Origin: an uncultured Flavobacteriales bacterium
Lineage (GTDB): Bacteria > Bacteroidota > Bacteroidia > Flavobacteriales > Schleiferiaceae
Length of the DNA: 37,862 nucleotides
NCBI GenBank assembly: GCA_937942085.1
Contig: CALDGA010000254.1
Location: 1-37,862, forward strand
Direction of reading: 5' to 3'
A program made the position numbers and the translations under genes. The notes under the pieces are model-generated. The model was not told the origin of the DNA, ran no database searches, and was given only the letters and a program-made list of their open reading frames with translations. Each line of letters begins with the position of its first letter. Position 1 is the first letter of the stretch. Positions 24,814 to 33,228 of this stretch are shown piece after piece.

Positions 24814-25817
24814 TAGATGACCTGGCGGGGTATAACACCCGCAGGAACTGTTTCCAACAAATCTCCAGAAGTGGAATACACGCGCAATTCACCGTTGCTC
24901 GCATAGTCTTTAGCGTCCAAGAAATATAGGTTGCCCGCGTGTGCATTCAGTTTGTAGCCACCGGGCAAGGTCATGGTAGACGTTTGCCAGCTCTGGCCTG
25001 GAGTCCACTTTACAATGGCCCCGTCGTAGCTGTTGTTCAAGAAATAGCCGTTCGTGCCATCACTTGCCAAAGAAATTGCGTGCTTGTTGGTATTCGGTGC
25101 GACTGCTTGCTCTGAGAACCCTGAGCCTGTGTATTTCCAGATGCTAGATTTCGTATCAGGACTAACGCCCCAGTTCTGCTCTCCAGAATTCATTACAAAT
25201 AGTTCGTTGCCAATCACTGCAAAGGAGTTGGGCACATCACCGGTGTTGTGCAAGGTCACTTCGTAAGTATTCACGTTGATCTCTGCCAACTTGTAGGGAC
25301 CTTCGTAGGTTCCAACGCCTACAAACAGCTTGTTTTCAAAGACCATCATCTGCTCCGAGAAGTTTCCTACGTAGATGCTATCTACTTGGGCCCCTGTCTC
25401 CTTAGAAAGCACGTATACCGCGCTATCCTTCCAGTTAGACACAAAAATATTGCTGCCGTGAGCCGCCAAATAACGAGGTTGCTCTAGATCCACAGTCCAC
25501 TTGTGCTGCAATGTATTTCTGTTTATTGCGCGCACCTTATTGCTGTTGTTGATTGTGATAAATAGCAAAGAGTCGCTCTCCAGCATGTGCTGAGCAACGT
25601 TGCCCAATGGAAAGCCGTTCTCTACAGCGAAGGCAGATTCAATGACGGTGTCCGCATCATAAGCGGTAATAGTACCTGTACCTGTACCAAAAGGTCCTTC
25701 GTTGAGGATAAGGTGCAAATCTGTATAGAATCCTGAAGGACCTGAGGTGGGTGGCGTTTTGCCACAAGATGCCAAGGCTAATGCTGCAATGATGGCTAGG
25801 GATGATGAAATTCTCAT
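24810..25817 (-). CDS. YncE-like beta-propeller lipoprotein, BtuG-like
   Basis: The 335-residue protein is a predicted lipoprotein with lipobox ALASC (Cys18). After it come repeated beta-propeller blades, for example HMLESDSLLFITINNSNKV, PRYLAAHGSNIFVSNWKD and AVIGNELFVMNSGEQ. It is 3 bases downstream of the TonB receptor and under the same cobalamin riboswitch. In Bacteroides the surface lipoprotein BtuG has this fold, sits on BtuB and binds B12 very tightly. The gene here is probably the equivalent, though no binding residue can be verified by eye. No acidic surface-export signal follows the lipid cysteine (CGKTPP). Confidence 0.84.
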   Translation of the reverse strand: MRISSSLAIIAALALASCGKTPPTSGPSGFYTDLHLILNEGPFGTGTGTITAYDADTVIESAFAVENGFPLGNVAQHMLESDSLLFITINNSNKVRAINRNTLQHKWTVDLEQPRYLAAHGSNIFVSNWKDSAVYVLSKETGAQVDSIYVGNFSEQMMVFENKLFVGVGTYEGPYKLAEINVNTYEVTLHNTGDVPNSFAVIGNELFVMNSGEQNWGVSPDTKSSIWKYTGSGFSEQAVAPNTNKHAISLASDGTNGYFLNNSYDGAIVKWTPGQSWQTSTMTLPGGYKLNAHAGNLYFLDAKDYASNGELRVYSTSGDLLETVPAGVIPRQVIY

Positions 25818-25820
25818 GTG

Positions 25821-27590
25821 TTATGAATGTAGTTTAATGTTCAATAAATAGGTTCTGCCCGGCATAGGATAATATTGGTAGAATTGGCGCTGAGCTCCCG
25901 TAATGTTCTCAATGCGGAATACCCATTGCCAACGCTTGCGCTTACTGCTCAAAGAATATGCCAAATCCACCCAAGATTGAGCCGGCAACTCTCCTGTACG
26001 AGCGTTGTCTCGAAGCGTGTGTCGAAGTCCCGTGTAATAGCCGCGCAACATCAAGGTTCCTACAGGCAATTCTTGCTCTATGGTATATACTGCTTGTAAG
26101 GTCGGTCTATAGATCAACTGCTTCCCGATAATATTGGCGTTATTCGAGGCCACATCTAGGATACGGCTGTATTGATGGGTGGTATTGAAGGCATGTTGTT
26201 GATGCCATATTTTCCGCTGCACCCCTAAGTAAGTGGTACTGGTATAGACAGAATAATAGTTTTGCGGGGTCCAATTTCCATCGCTTCCCGGCGCCCATTG
26301 AATCATCTGGTCGTAATACAATTGGTCCGATGTGAAACGAATGGTCCAAGTACCCTCGTGTTCCAACGAGTATTTAGCCCCGTATGAACGTTCTGCCCTC
26401 ACCCCTACATTGCCTCCAGGGTTCCAATACATCTCGTTAAGCGTGGGCAATCGATAATAGCTCCCCACCGACCATTGTTGCAGCCATGGTTGTGTTGAAC
26501 GCGAATACAAGGCATAGGCACTCCAATACACTTGATCGTGGTACTGCGCGGCCTTTAACACCGCATTCCAGTCTTGGTTCGGCTTTAGATTCAGCTGCAC
26601 CTGCGGCATCCATGCCGTTGCTGTTCTGTTCGTCCCCCCTGCCGTGTATCGGTTCAACGACAGGTGTGCATGGTAATGCTTTTCGGTGCGGGTGTATAAC
26701 GCAGTGAATTGGCCAAAGGTATTGGTATCGCGCAGCGTCCAAGAGGACATGGTATCGGTATAGGCCTGCCATTCTTGCGAAGCAAACAGCTTAATCTCGC
26801 TGTGTCCCCTTTTTAATTTGTATTTGAACCGCACCACCTCGTCCTCAAGATGGTTGATGTATTCTGGGCTTAGGATAGATCCGCTGTTGTTTTTTTCGCT
26901 CTGCGTATACCAGAGGTCGGAACTCCAATACGTTTTACCCATTGCCCCGCTAAAGCGTTGTAAATACGTAAGATCGCCATAACCGTTGCCAACCATTCTC
27001 CCTTCTAATGCCCCTAGTCGATAATCATATTCATTATCACTGCTGGTAAATCGTACGATGCTTTGGTAGCGGATCTTGGAGAAACTTCCCCATGAATGGG
27101 CGTTTAACGCACGCTCACCTATGCTCGTTAGGCCAACGGTGGTCGTTGTTCCCCTACCAGTTTTCGGACTTAAATTCAGATCTAATGCGCCCATTGAGCC
27201 CATAGATGACGATGCGCCGCCATTAATACCATCCACGATGGAAGTGGTACTCAGCATCATGGCCGGAACCAAACTTAAATCCAACACCCCGGTGGCCATA
27301 CTGCTGATATCTATGCCGTCCCAGAGTACCCGACTTTGCTCACTTGAAGCACCGCCAAAACTTGAAGCCACCACACTGCCCGGAGTATATTGCTTGAGAT
27401 TGAAACGCGAATCCTTTTGTAGATAATCCGAGGCGCTTTCCACATCCGTGGCCAAGGAATCTGCTGAGGTACGGTATTCACTGCCTTTGGAAACCTGACC
27501 TATAATATCGGCGGTCCAGAGCGTATCTACTTGGCCCCACATCAACATAGGGCACACTACGGCTAGAAAAAGAAGCGTTTTGTTTTTCAT
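25821..27590 (-). CDS. btuB: TonB-dependent outer-membrane receptor, BtuB-like
   Basis: The 589-residue receptor has a signal peptide (MKNKTLLFLAVV to MLMWGQ). A plug domain runs to about residue 165, with RVLWDGIDISSM and a serine/glycine stretch GGASSSMGSMGALDL. A 22-strand-type barrel rich in aromatic residues follows. Size is close to E. coli BtuB. There is no carboxypeptidase-like N-terminal domain, unlike SusC proteins. I chose ATG at 27590, because a longer reading runs into the structured riboswitch. The B12 riboswitch upstream and the BtuG-like gene downstream indicate uptake of cobalamin or cobinamide across the outer membrane. Confidence 0.86.
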   Translation of the reverse strand: MKNKTLLFLAVVCPMLMWGQVDTLWTADIIGQVSKGSEYRTSADSLATDVESASDYLQKDSRFNLKQYTPGSVVASSFGGASSEQSRVLWDGIDISSMATGVLDLSLVPAMMLSTTSIVDGINGGASSSMGSMGALDLNLSPKTGRGTTTTVGLTSIGERALNAHSWGSFSKIRYQSIVRFTSSDNEYDYRLGALEGRMVGNGYGDLTYLQRFSGAMGKTYWSSDLWYTQSEKNNSGSILSPEYINHLEDEVVRFKYKLKRGHSEIKLFASQEWQAYTDTMSSWTLRDTNTFGQFTALYTRTEKHYHAHLSLNRYTAGGTNRTATAWMPQVQLNLKPNQDWNAVLKAAQYHDQVYWSAYALYSRSTQPWLQQWSVGSYYRLPTLNEMYWNPGGNVGVRAERSYGAKYSLEHEGTWTIRFTSDQLYYDQMIQWAPGSDGNWTPQNYYSVYTSTTYLGVQRKIWHQQHAFNTTHQYSRILDVASNNANIIGKQLIYRPTLQAVYTIEQELPVGTLMLRGYYTGLRHTLRDNARTGELPAQSWVDLAYSLSSKRKRWQWVFRIENITGAQRQFYQYYPMPGRTYLLNIKLHS

Positions 27591-27631
27591 CCTATTCCAG
27601 TGCTTGACCCAGAGCACCATTAAATATTCTT

Positions 27632-27786
27632 CATAGGCCAAGTCTTCTGGCTCTTCGCTCCCACACCTTCCTTCCCGCCTATGGCAGTGGCTATAGGTGC
27701 TTTCCACACGAATTACAGCTTCTGGCAAAGCCCCGGACTCCCACCGGGTTCCTTCTTCGGTTCAACTTCCGCTGAACAACCTATGG
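27632..27786 (-). promoter_or_regulatory. Cobalamin riboswitch
   Basis: Read on the minus strand, the element contains conserved B12 riboswitch pieces in order: GGAACCCGGTGGGAGTCCGG, then GCCAGAAGCTGTAA, CCACTGCCATAGGCGGGAAGG, and the B12-box AGCCAGAAGACTTGGCC. The ends close as P1: CATAGG near 27780-27785 with CCTATG at 27632-27637. It lies 41 bases before the btuB start. A short hairpin GTGCT/AGCAC lies between it and the start codon. No T-tract follows, so control is probably at translation. Confidence 0.9.
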
Positions 27787-27788
27787 TG

Positions 27789-27817
27789 TAAAGGTACGCT
27801 TATGAATAACGCCCAAA
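27789..27817 (-). promoter_or_regulatory. Promoter of btuB riboswitch transcript
   Basis: TTTG and TACCTTTA (7 of 8 to TAnnTTTG) are separated by 17 bases. The pair lies in and just after the final codons of the HMG-CoA lyase gene and would start RNA at the riboswitch edge. Confidence 0.5.
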
Positions 27818-28666
27818 GAGCTTGAGCGCACTATTATATGAACTTTCTAATTGTAAAGGATCCACGGTACAGTCGAAGCCACCAGCGGTAACGACGCTCA
27901 AGACCTTTTCTGTAGGCATGTTGCCGATCAAGGCATCACTGGCAAAAGGACAACCGCCAAAGCCACGCAGCGCTGTATCTATTCTTCTACAACCATGCTT
28001 TATGGCCTCTTGGACCTTCGCAGCTGCTTCCCCGTAAATACTGTGCATGTGCGCACCCCAGGGCACTGTCGACTCCGTATTCATCAATGCACTCAAGGTT
28101 CCTACCTTCTCCAAAGTGCCTTGCCCTGTGGTATCACTCAAAGACACAATATCAGCGCCACATTCCACGGCTTGATGCAATCTTTCCAAGACCATAGCTA
28201 CATCATAGGCTTCCCCATAGGGATTTCCAAAGGCCATGCTGAGGTATACGACGAGTTCCACATTGTGTGCAGAAGCCAAGTCTTTAACGCGCTTCAAATC
28301 TTCAATGGCTGCAGCTATGTCCTTTCTAGAATTGCGCTGTTGAAATTCCTCACTCACACTAAAGGGATAACCCCAAGCGTCAATGAAATCATATTGTGCG
28401 GCGCGTCTTGCTCCTCCTTCGTTGGCAACGATTGCCAGCAGCTTGGTCGGACTCTGTGATTTAGCTTCCTCTAGCGCACCAAAAAGCTCATAAGCATCTG
28501 CCATTTGAGGCATGGCACGCGGACTGACGAAACTACCTGCGTCCAGCGTGTCAAACCCACATTGCAACAATTGCTTGAGGTAGACAACTTTTTCCGAAGT
28601 AGGAATAAATTCATGTATGCCTTGCCAAGCATCACGAGGACACTCTACAATAGAGATTTGGTTCAT
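27800..28666 (-). CDS. Hydroxymethylglutaryl-CoA lyase
   Basis: The 288-residue HMGL-like TIM barrel would split HMG-CoA to acetoacetate and acetyl-CoA in leucine catabolism. Family motifs are IVECPRDAWQ (catalytic Arg and Asp), SFVSPRAMPQM, LSDTTGQG, the metal-binding HMH and GGCPFA with the active-site cysteine. Two departures from common enzymes: HMHSIYG has Ser where HCHDTYG has Asp, and the GNxATE segment reads GNMPTE. It may therefore be a divergent lyase. It is the last gene of the pcm-smpB-pyrD run, 31 bases after pyrD. Confidence 0.85.
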   Translation of the reverse strand: MNQISIVECPRDAWQGIHEFIPTSEKVVYLKQLLQCGFDTLDAGSFVSPRAMPQMADAYELFGALEEAKSQSPTKLLAIVANEGGARRAAQYDFIDAWGYPFSVSEEFQQRNSRKDIAAAIEDLKRVKDLASAHNVELVVYLSMAFGNPYGEAYDVAMVLERLHQAVECGADIVSLSDTTGQGTLEKVGTLSALMNTESTVPWGAHMHSIYGEAAAKVQEAIKHGCRRIDTALRGFGGCPFASDALIGNMPTEKVLSVVTAGGFDCTVDPLQLESSYNSALKLFGRYS

Positions 28667-28697
28667 TTCTGTGGGTTGGATAGGTTCTCCCCCGAAA

Positions 28698-29714
28698 TTA
28701 CAAATTGCGGAGCATTCTACGCACCATCGCAGGACCTTCGTATAAAAATCCTGTCCAAACTTGTACTAAATCTGCCCCGGCGTTCAACTTCTCCTTGGCA
28801 TCTGCTCCTGTGAAGATTCCACCTACTGCAATAATGGCAATAGAACTTTTTAGTCTTGAACGTAAATAAGCAATGACTTCCGTACTGCGTTCGCGCAATA
28901 CTTTTCCGCTCAATCCACCGGCACCTATGGCCTCAACCTTAGATGCAGGCGTACGCAGGCCATCGCGAGAGATGGTCGTATTTGTAGCGACAATACCGTC
29001 AAGCTCCAAGCTATTGATGATGTCGATAATATCGTCTAATTGGCCTTCGGTTAAATCTGGGGCGATTTTCAAAAGCAACGGCTTTTTACCCAGGGCATTA
29101 TTCTTTTCCTGCACTGCTTTAAGCAGTTTTGTCAAGGGTTCTTTTTCCTGTAACTCCCGTAAATTAGGCGTGTTAGGAGAACTTACGTTGACCACGAAAT
29201 AATCTACTACGGGGTGCAAGGCTTCCACGCCCAAGAGGTAATCATTCAACGCTTCCTCGTTAGGAGTCACCTTGTTTTTACCAATATTTCCGCCAATGAT
29301 CAGATCCGTTTTACGCTTCATCAGTCGCAATACCGCTTCATCTAGACCGCCATTATTGAAGCCCATACGGTTGATCACTGATTCATCTTCTACCAGGCGG
29401 AACAACCTCGGTTTTGGGTTTCCGGTTTGTGGTTTCGGCGTTAAGGTTCCTACTTCGATGAAACCAAAACCGAAACTGGCTAACTCATTGTAAAGCTTGG
29501 CATCCTTGTCGAATCCGGCGGCGAGTCCTACTGGATTTTTGAAATTCAATCCCATCACTTGTTTTTCATGGCCTTTGATGGAACCAAAAAACACATTGAC
29601 CAATGATGCTACTCCTGGAATTCGGAAGACCCATTTCAATGTCTTAAACGTGAAATGATGGGCCTGCTCGGCGTTCATGAGGAACAAAATGGGTCGGATG
29701 AGACTCTTGTACAT
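28698..29714 (-). CDS. pyrD: Dihydroorotate dehydrogenase (quinone), class 2
   Basis: This 338-residue FMN enzyme oxidises dihydroorotate with quinone, the step after dihydroorotase in pyrimidine synthesis. The N-terminal extension (about 1-45, [21 protein letters not shown]) that contacts the membrane and quinone marks class 2. [31 protein letters not shown], the catalytic serine in [10 protein letters not shown] and the phosphate-binding GGIFTGADA are all intact. Its ATG is one base after the smpB stop, so translation is probably coupled. Length is normal. Confidence 0.96.
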   Translation of the reverse strand: MYKSLIRPILFLMNAEQAHHFTFKTLKWVFRIPGVASLVNVFFGSIKGHEKQVMGLNFKNPVGLAAGFDKDAKLYNELASFGFGFIEVGTLTPKPQTGNPKPRLFRLVEDESVINRMGFNNGGLDEAVLRLMKRKTDLIIGGNIGKNKVTPNEEALNDYLLGVEALHPVVDYFVVNVSSPNTPNLRELQEKEPLTKLLKAVQEKNNALGKKPLLLKIAPDLTEGQLDDIIDIINSLELDGIVATNTTISRDGLRTPASKVEAIGAGGLSGKVLRERSTEVIAYLRSRLKSSIAIIAVGGIFTGADAKEKLNAGADLVQVWTGFLYEGPAMVRRMLRNL

Positions 29715-29715
29715 G

Positions 29716-30162
29716 TTAATAGGATTTCAATCGGGCCAAATCTCTCTTGGCATCCTTCTCTTTTAATGACTGACGCTTGTCGTAGTTCTTCTTCCCTTTG
29801 GCCACCGCAATGTTGAGCTTAATCCAGCCTTTTTCGCTGATAAAGAGCTTTGTGGGAACAACCGTAGTGCCCTGATCTTTGAGTGCTTTATCGATTTTTT
29901 CGAGCTCCCTCTTGCTCAAGAGTAGCTTGCGTTCGCGGATGGGATCGTGGTTGAAGATGTTTCCGTGGGACCATTCCGTCACGTTCATGCCCTTGATGTA
30001 TAGTTCGCCGCCGGTCATGTAGCAATACGCTTCCGCAATGGATGCCTTGCCCATGCGAATACTCTTCACTTCGGTGCCTACTAATTGTAGTCCCGCGGTG
30101 TAAGTGTCCAACCATTCATAGTCGAACTTGGCGCGTTTATTTTTGATCTCCACAGATTTCAT
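29716..30162 (-). CDS. smpB: SsrA-binding protein
   Basis: SmpB is the partner of tmRNA in rescue of stalled ribosomes. The 148 residues show an oligonucleotide-binding barrel with [42 protein letters not shown] and the helix region [13 protein letters not shown]. The basic C-terminal tail ([18 protein letters not shown]) enters the mRNA channel. All are canonical. The gene lies in the pcm-smpB-pyrD-lyase run, 14 bases after pcm. No tmRNA gene was recognised in the window. Confidence 0.97.
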   Translation of the reverse strand: MKSVEIKNKRAKFDYEWLDTYTAGLQLVGTEVKSIRMGKASIAEAYCYMTGGELYIKGMNVTEWSHGNIFNHDPIRERKLLLSKRELEKIDKALKDQGTTVVPTKLFISEKGWIKLNIAVAKGKKNYDKRQSLKEKDAKRDLARLKSY

Positions 30163-30176
30163 ACCGCAAAGGTACG

Positions 30177-30821
30177 TTACTCGCGGTCTTTAAGCATCGG
30201 AACGAAGGCTGCATCTCCCAACACCTTTTGAACAAAGGTGCCATTTGCTTTTTTCTGAATTCGCACCATCTTTTGTGTGCCTTCACCTACGGGAATGATC
30301 ATAATTCCTTCGGGCTTCAGTTGCTTGAGTAGTTCTTTGGGCACATAGGGAGCGCCGCAGGTAACGATGATGCGATCAAATGGTGCAAAAACGGGCATGC
30401 CCTTGAACCCATCACCAAACTTTTGTTCCGCCCTATAGCCTAATAGTTGCAGCATGTGCTGAGAAAAGTCAAAGAGCTCCTTCTGACGTTCGATAGTGAA
30501 GAGTTTCACGCCTAATTCACACAAAACCGCGGCCTGATAACCACTTCCAGTGCCTATTTCGAGGATTTTTTGCCCCTGTTCCACTTCTAATAATTCGCTT
30601 TGCCAAGCCACCGTAGACGGGTGAGAAATGGTCTGATTTGCAGCGATGGGAAAGGCCTTATCTTGATAGGCATGCTGGTGAAAACCACTTTCTAAAAACC
30701 AGTGCCGTGGGATTCTATTCATCGCCTGCAATACGCTATCGCCAGCTATACCCTTCTCTTTTAAGGTATTGCATAAAATGGCGCGCTGGCCTTGATGAAT
30801 AGAGGAATCGATCATTTTCAC
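30177..30821 (-). CDS. pcm: Protein-L-isoaspartate O-methyltransferase
   Basis: The 214-residue enzyme methylates isoaspartyl residues to start repair of aged proteins. PCMT hallmarks include AIAANQTISHPSTVAWQ near residue 55, the SAM-binding LEIGTGSGYQAAVL at about 80, and the FDRIIVTCGAPYVP motif at about 150, followed by PEGIMIIPVGEG. There is no signal peptide, so it is cytoplasmic. It is the first gene of the four-gene minus-strand run and diverges from the lipoprotein gene, with 98 bases between. Confidence 0.95.
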   Translation of the reverse strand: MKMIDSSIHQGQRAILCNTLKEKGIAGDSVLQAMNRIPRHWFLESGFHQHAYQDKAFPIAANQTISHPSTVAWQSELLEVEQGQKILEIGTGSGYQAAVLCELGVKLFTIERQKELFDFSQHMLQLLGYRAEQKFGDGFKGMPVFAPFDRIIVTCGAPYVPKELLKQLKPEGIMIIPVGEGTQKMVRIQKKANGTFVQKVLGDAAFVPMLKDRE

Positions 30822-30905
30822 AAGGTTGAAATTACGCGCTCAGTAAGGGAATCTCCGAACTAAATAAGGGTTGTTTTTAACAAAATAGAATTGGACCCCA
30901 ATCAT

Positions 30906-30913
30906 TACCTTTG
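30906..30913 (+). promoter_or_regulatory. -7 box of lipoprotein gene
   Basis: TACCTTTG is an exact TAnnTTTG match ending 6 bases before ATG 30920. It contains the TTG that a longer reading would use as a start, which supports the ATG. Confidence 0.5.
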
Positions 30914-30919
30914 AATTCC

Positions 30920-31786
30920 ATGAGAAACAGCCTCGTCTTGGCCATCGCCGTCCTCGCATTGCACCTACACAGCTGCGACGTCCAACCTGCACCTGAAGTC
31001 GCCTACCTCACCGTAGATACCCTCATGGTCGCGCCCAAGGCAAACCAAGGCACCGCTTCTTCAAAATTGACGACACTTTGGATCGAACAAGATGGAGAGC
31101 AAATGGGCGCCTTCACTCCACCGTGCACCATTCCGGTCTTTGCCCGAGAGAACACCACCATCCGGTTCATCCCAGGCGTTAACCTCAATGGTTCGTACGC
31201 ACAGCGCAATCAATACGAGATGCTTTCTCCAAATAGCGTAACGTGGGACTTGGCACCGCAAAGCACAAAAAATGTGGCCACTACTAGGACCACCTTCGAG
31301 TACAATACAACATATACCTTAGAAGTATTGGAAGACTTCGACGACGTCGGGTTGAATTATGTGCACACCATCAAGAGCGATACGACGTTGCAATTGACCG
31401 CTGCGATCGACGAAGCGTTGAATATTGATGGTGAGTGGCCCAATAAGAGTGGGAAATATGTGCTACCTCCTATGACTCGTGGGGAGTTCAAGACCTTGCA
31501 GGCCTTTGATTTGCCGAAATACGGCGCAAATGTTTGGATGGAAATTGATTACAAAACCGATGTGGCGCTGACCTTCGGGATTTTCGCAAACGAACCGCTG
31601 CAAAGCGTTCAAGCCCCTGTGGTTACGTTATTTCCGAACGATGAATGGAATAAAGTATATATCAACCTCGTTACTGAGGTAAGTGCGTACCCCGCCGCCC
31701 AAGATTATCACCTGTTCTTCGGAAGCATCAACACTTCGCAGGACACGACTACAACGTATATTGATAACATTAAACTGTTGTATTGA
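30920..31786 (+). CDS. Predicted lipoprotein, unknown function
   Basis: I do not recognise the family. The 288-residue product starts with a signal peptide and the lipobox-like LHLHSC, placing the lipid cysteine near 20. The rest is beta-rich. An early part reads TLWIEQDGEQMG and PCTIPVFARENTTIRFIPGV, which looks like an immunoglobulin-type or PEGA-like repeat. The end (IYINLVTEV, YHLFFGSI, TTTYIDNIKLLY) looks like a jelly-roll carbohydrate-binding fold. The gene is coupled by a TTGA overlap to the sugar transferase gene, so a role in the envelope polysaccharide pathway is possible. Confidence 0.78.
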   Translation: MRNSLVLAIAVLALHLHSCDVQPAPEVAYLTVDTLMVAPKANQGTASSKLTTLWIEQDGEQMGAFTPPCTIPVFARENTTIRFIPGVNLNGSYAQRNQYEMLSPNSVTWDLAPQSTKNVATTRTTFEYNTTYTLEVLEDFDDVGLNYVHTIKSDTTLQLTAAIDEALNIDGEWPNKSGKYVLPPMTRGEFKTLQAFDLPKYGANVWMEIDYKTDVALTFGIFANEPLQSVQAPVVTLFPNDEWNKVYINLVTEVSAYPAAQDYHLFFGSINTSQDTTTTYIDNIKLLY

Positions 31787-33207
31787 GTTATTCTAAGCGC
31801 ATAGAAAGGGTCCAATTCTGGGCATACCTACTGACCGATTCCCTCAGCGGCGCCCTGGCATATACCGCCTTGCACATTGTGCGAAAGGTCTATGTTGAGC
31901 CTATTAAATTTGGGCAAGAGGTGGCCATCAAGTTTGACGGCAAGTTCTTCCTAGGCCTACTATTGACCACCTTGGTATTTCTTGGCATCAGTGGACTGAG
32001 CGGTATCTATAGAGATTTGGCACGTAAATCAAGACTCGCCCTCGTATTCAATACCGTTGGAGGCGTCATGATTACAGCGGTGTTGCTCTTCTTCGCCATT
32101 TTCCTCGATGATTTCGTCAAAAACTACAGCCAATATTACCTCACCTTAGGGACCTATGTGGGCGTGTTGCTATTCATCAGTATGAGTTTCCGATTAATTT
32201 GGAGCACCAGAGTCCGCATCCTCATCGACAAAAAGAAGCTCACCTTCCCCACCCTGATCATCGGTTCAGGCAAGGAAGCAGCGGATTTGTTGACCACCTT
32301 TACCAAGGACCGCAGTAAGGGCTACGACTTCAAAGGGTACTTGTCTCTAGACGGTAAAACCACTGACGAGCGTATGAAGGCCATACCTTATTTAGGTACC
32401 GCGACCCAATTAACCGACCTGCTCAACGACAACATCATCGACGACGTCATCATCGCCATCCCTTCCGGCAATAGCGATCTCATCGCGCGAATGATCAGCA
32501 CCATCGAAAACGTCAACGTGCGCATTCACGTCTTGCCGAACGTCTTCAGTATCATTTCTGGCCAAGTCCGCATGGAGAGTTTGGGCCGATCCCTCATCGA
32601 AGTCAAGCGCGAGCTGATCAAGCCGCACGTCGCGTTCATCAAGCGCATCTTCGATATCGTGGTTGCCGCCATTCTGCTCGTCCTTTCCTCCCCATTCGTA
32701 TTGTTTTCCATGGCGATGATTGCTGTGGGTTCTAAGGGTCCAATTTTCTTCACGCAAGAACGTCTCGGCAAGCACGGACGCACCTTTCGGATCATCAAGC
32801 TACGCTCCATGTATCAGGATGCCGAAGCCCAAGGCCCAAAACTCAGCAGTGAAGAAGATCCGCGCATCACACCATGGGGACGCACCATGCGCAAGTTCCG
32901 ACTCGATGAGATGCCTCAGTTTTACAATGTGCTTCGAGGCGACATGAGCATCGTGGGTCCACGTCCTGAGCGTAAATTTTATTTCGACCAGATCATAGAA
33001 TCGGCCCCGCAATACCGCTACCTGCTTAGAGTAAAGCCCGGCATAACTTCTTGGGGAATGGTGAAGTTTGGGTATGCAGAAAATGTGGATGAAATGCTTG
33101 AGCGCGCTCGATACGACTTGATCTACACCGAAAACATTACCCTTCTTAACGATATCAAAATCCTCTTCTATACCTTAGTCATAGTCTTACAAGGACGAGG
33201 CAAATAA
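31783..33207 (+). CDS. Polyprenyl glycosylphosphotransferase (WcaJ-like sugar transferase)
   Basis: This enzyme moves a sugar-1-phosphate from a nucleotide sugar to undecaprenyl phosphate, starting the assembly of exopolysaccharide or O-antigen. The 474 residues contain four N-terminal membrane helices (about 10-30, 50-70, 85-108, 115-135), a CoA-binding-like Rossmann domain (TLIIGSGKEAADLL) and the C-terminal bacterial sugar transferase domain: a helix at about 290-312, FRIIKLRSM, LDEMPQ and MSIVGPRPE. The start is TTG at 31783, overlapping the TGA of the lipoprotein gene, since the next in-frame ATG would remove two helices. No other glycosyltransferase is nearby. Confidence 0.91.
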   Translation: MSYSKRIERVQFWAYLLTDSLSGALAYTALHIVRKVYVEPIKFGQEVAIKFDGKFFLGLLLTTLVFLGISGLSGIYRDLARKSRLALVFNTVGGVMITAVLLFFAIFLDDFVKNYSQYYLTLGTYVGVLLFISMSFRLIWSTRVRILIDKKKLTFPTLIIGSGKEAADLLTTFTKDRSKGYDFKGYLSLDGKTTDERMKAIPYLGTATQLTDLLNDNIIDDVIIAIPSGNSDLIARMISTIENVNVRIHVLPNVFSIISGQVRMESLGRSLIEVKRELIKPHVAFIKRIFDIVVAAILLVLSSPFVLFSMAMIAVGSKGPIFFTQERLGKHGRTFRIIKLRSMYQDAEAQGPKLSSEEDPRITPWGRTMRKFRLDEMPQFYNVLRGDMSIVGPRPERKFYFDQIIESAPQYRYLLRVKPGITSWGMVKFGYAENVDEMLERARYDLIYTENITLLNDIKILFYTLVIVLQGRGK

Positions 33208-33228
33208 GAACCACACAAACCCAAATAC

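Noticed and set aside
26437-26772. Antisense open frames inside the btuB gene and other long genes
   Set aside because: They are frame shadows of genes with clear family motifs and carry no motif of their own.
27591-27728. Upstream extension of the TonB receptor reading frame
   Set aside because: The extra residues are the translation of the cobalamin riboswitch, and a proper signal peptide begins at 27590.
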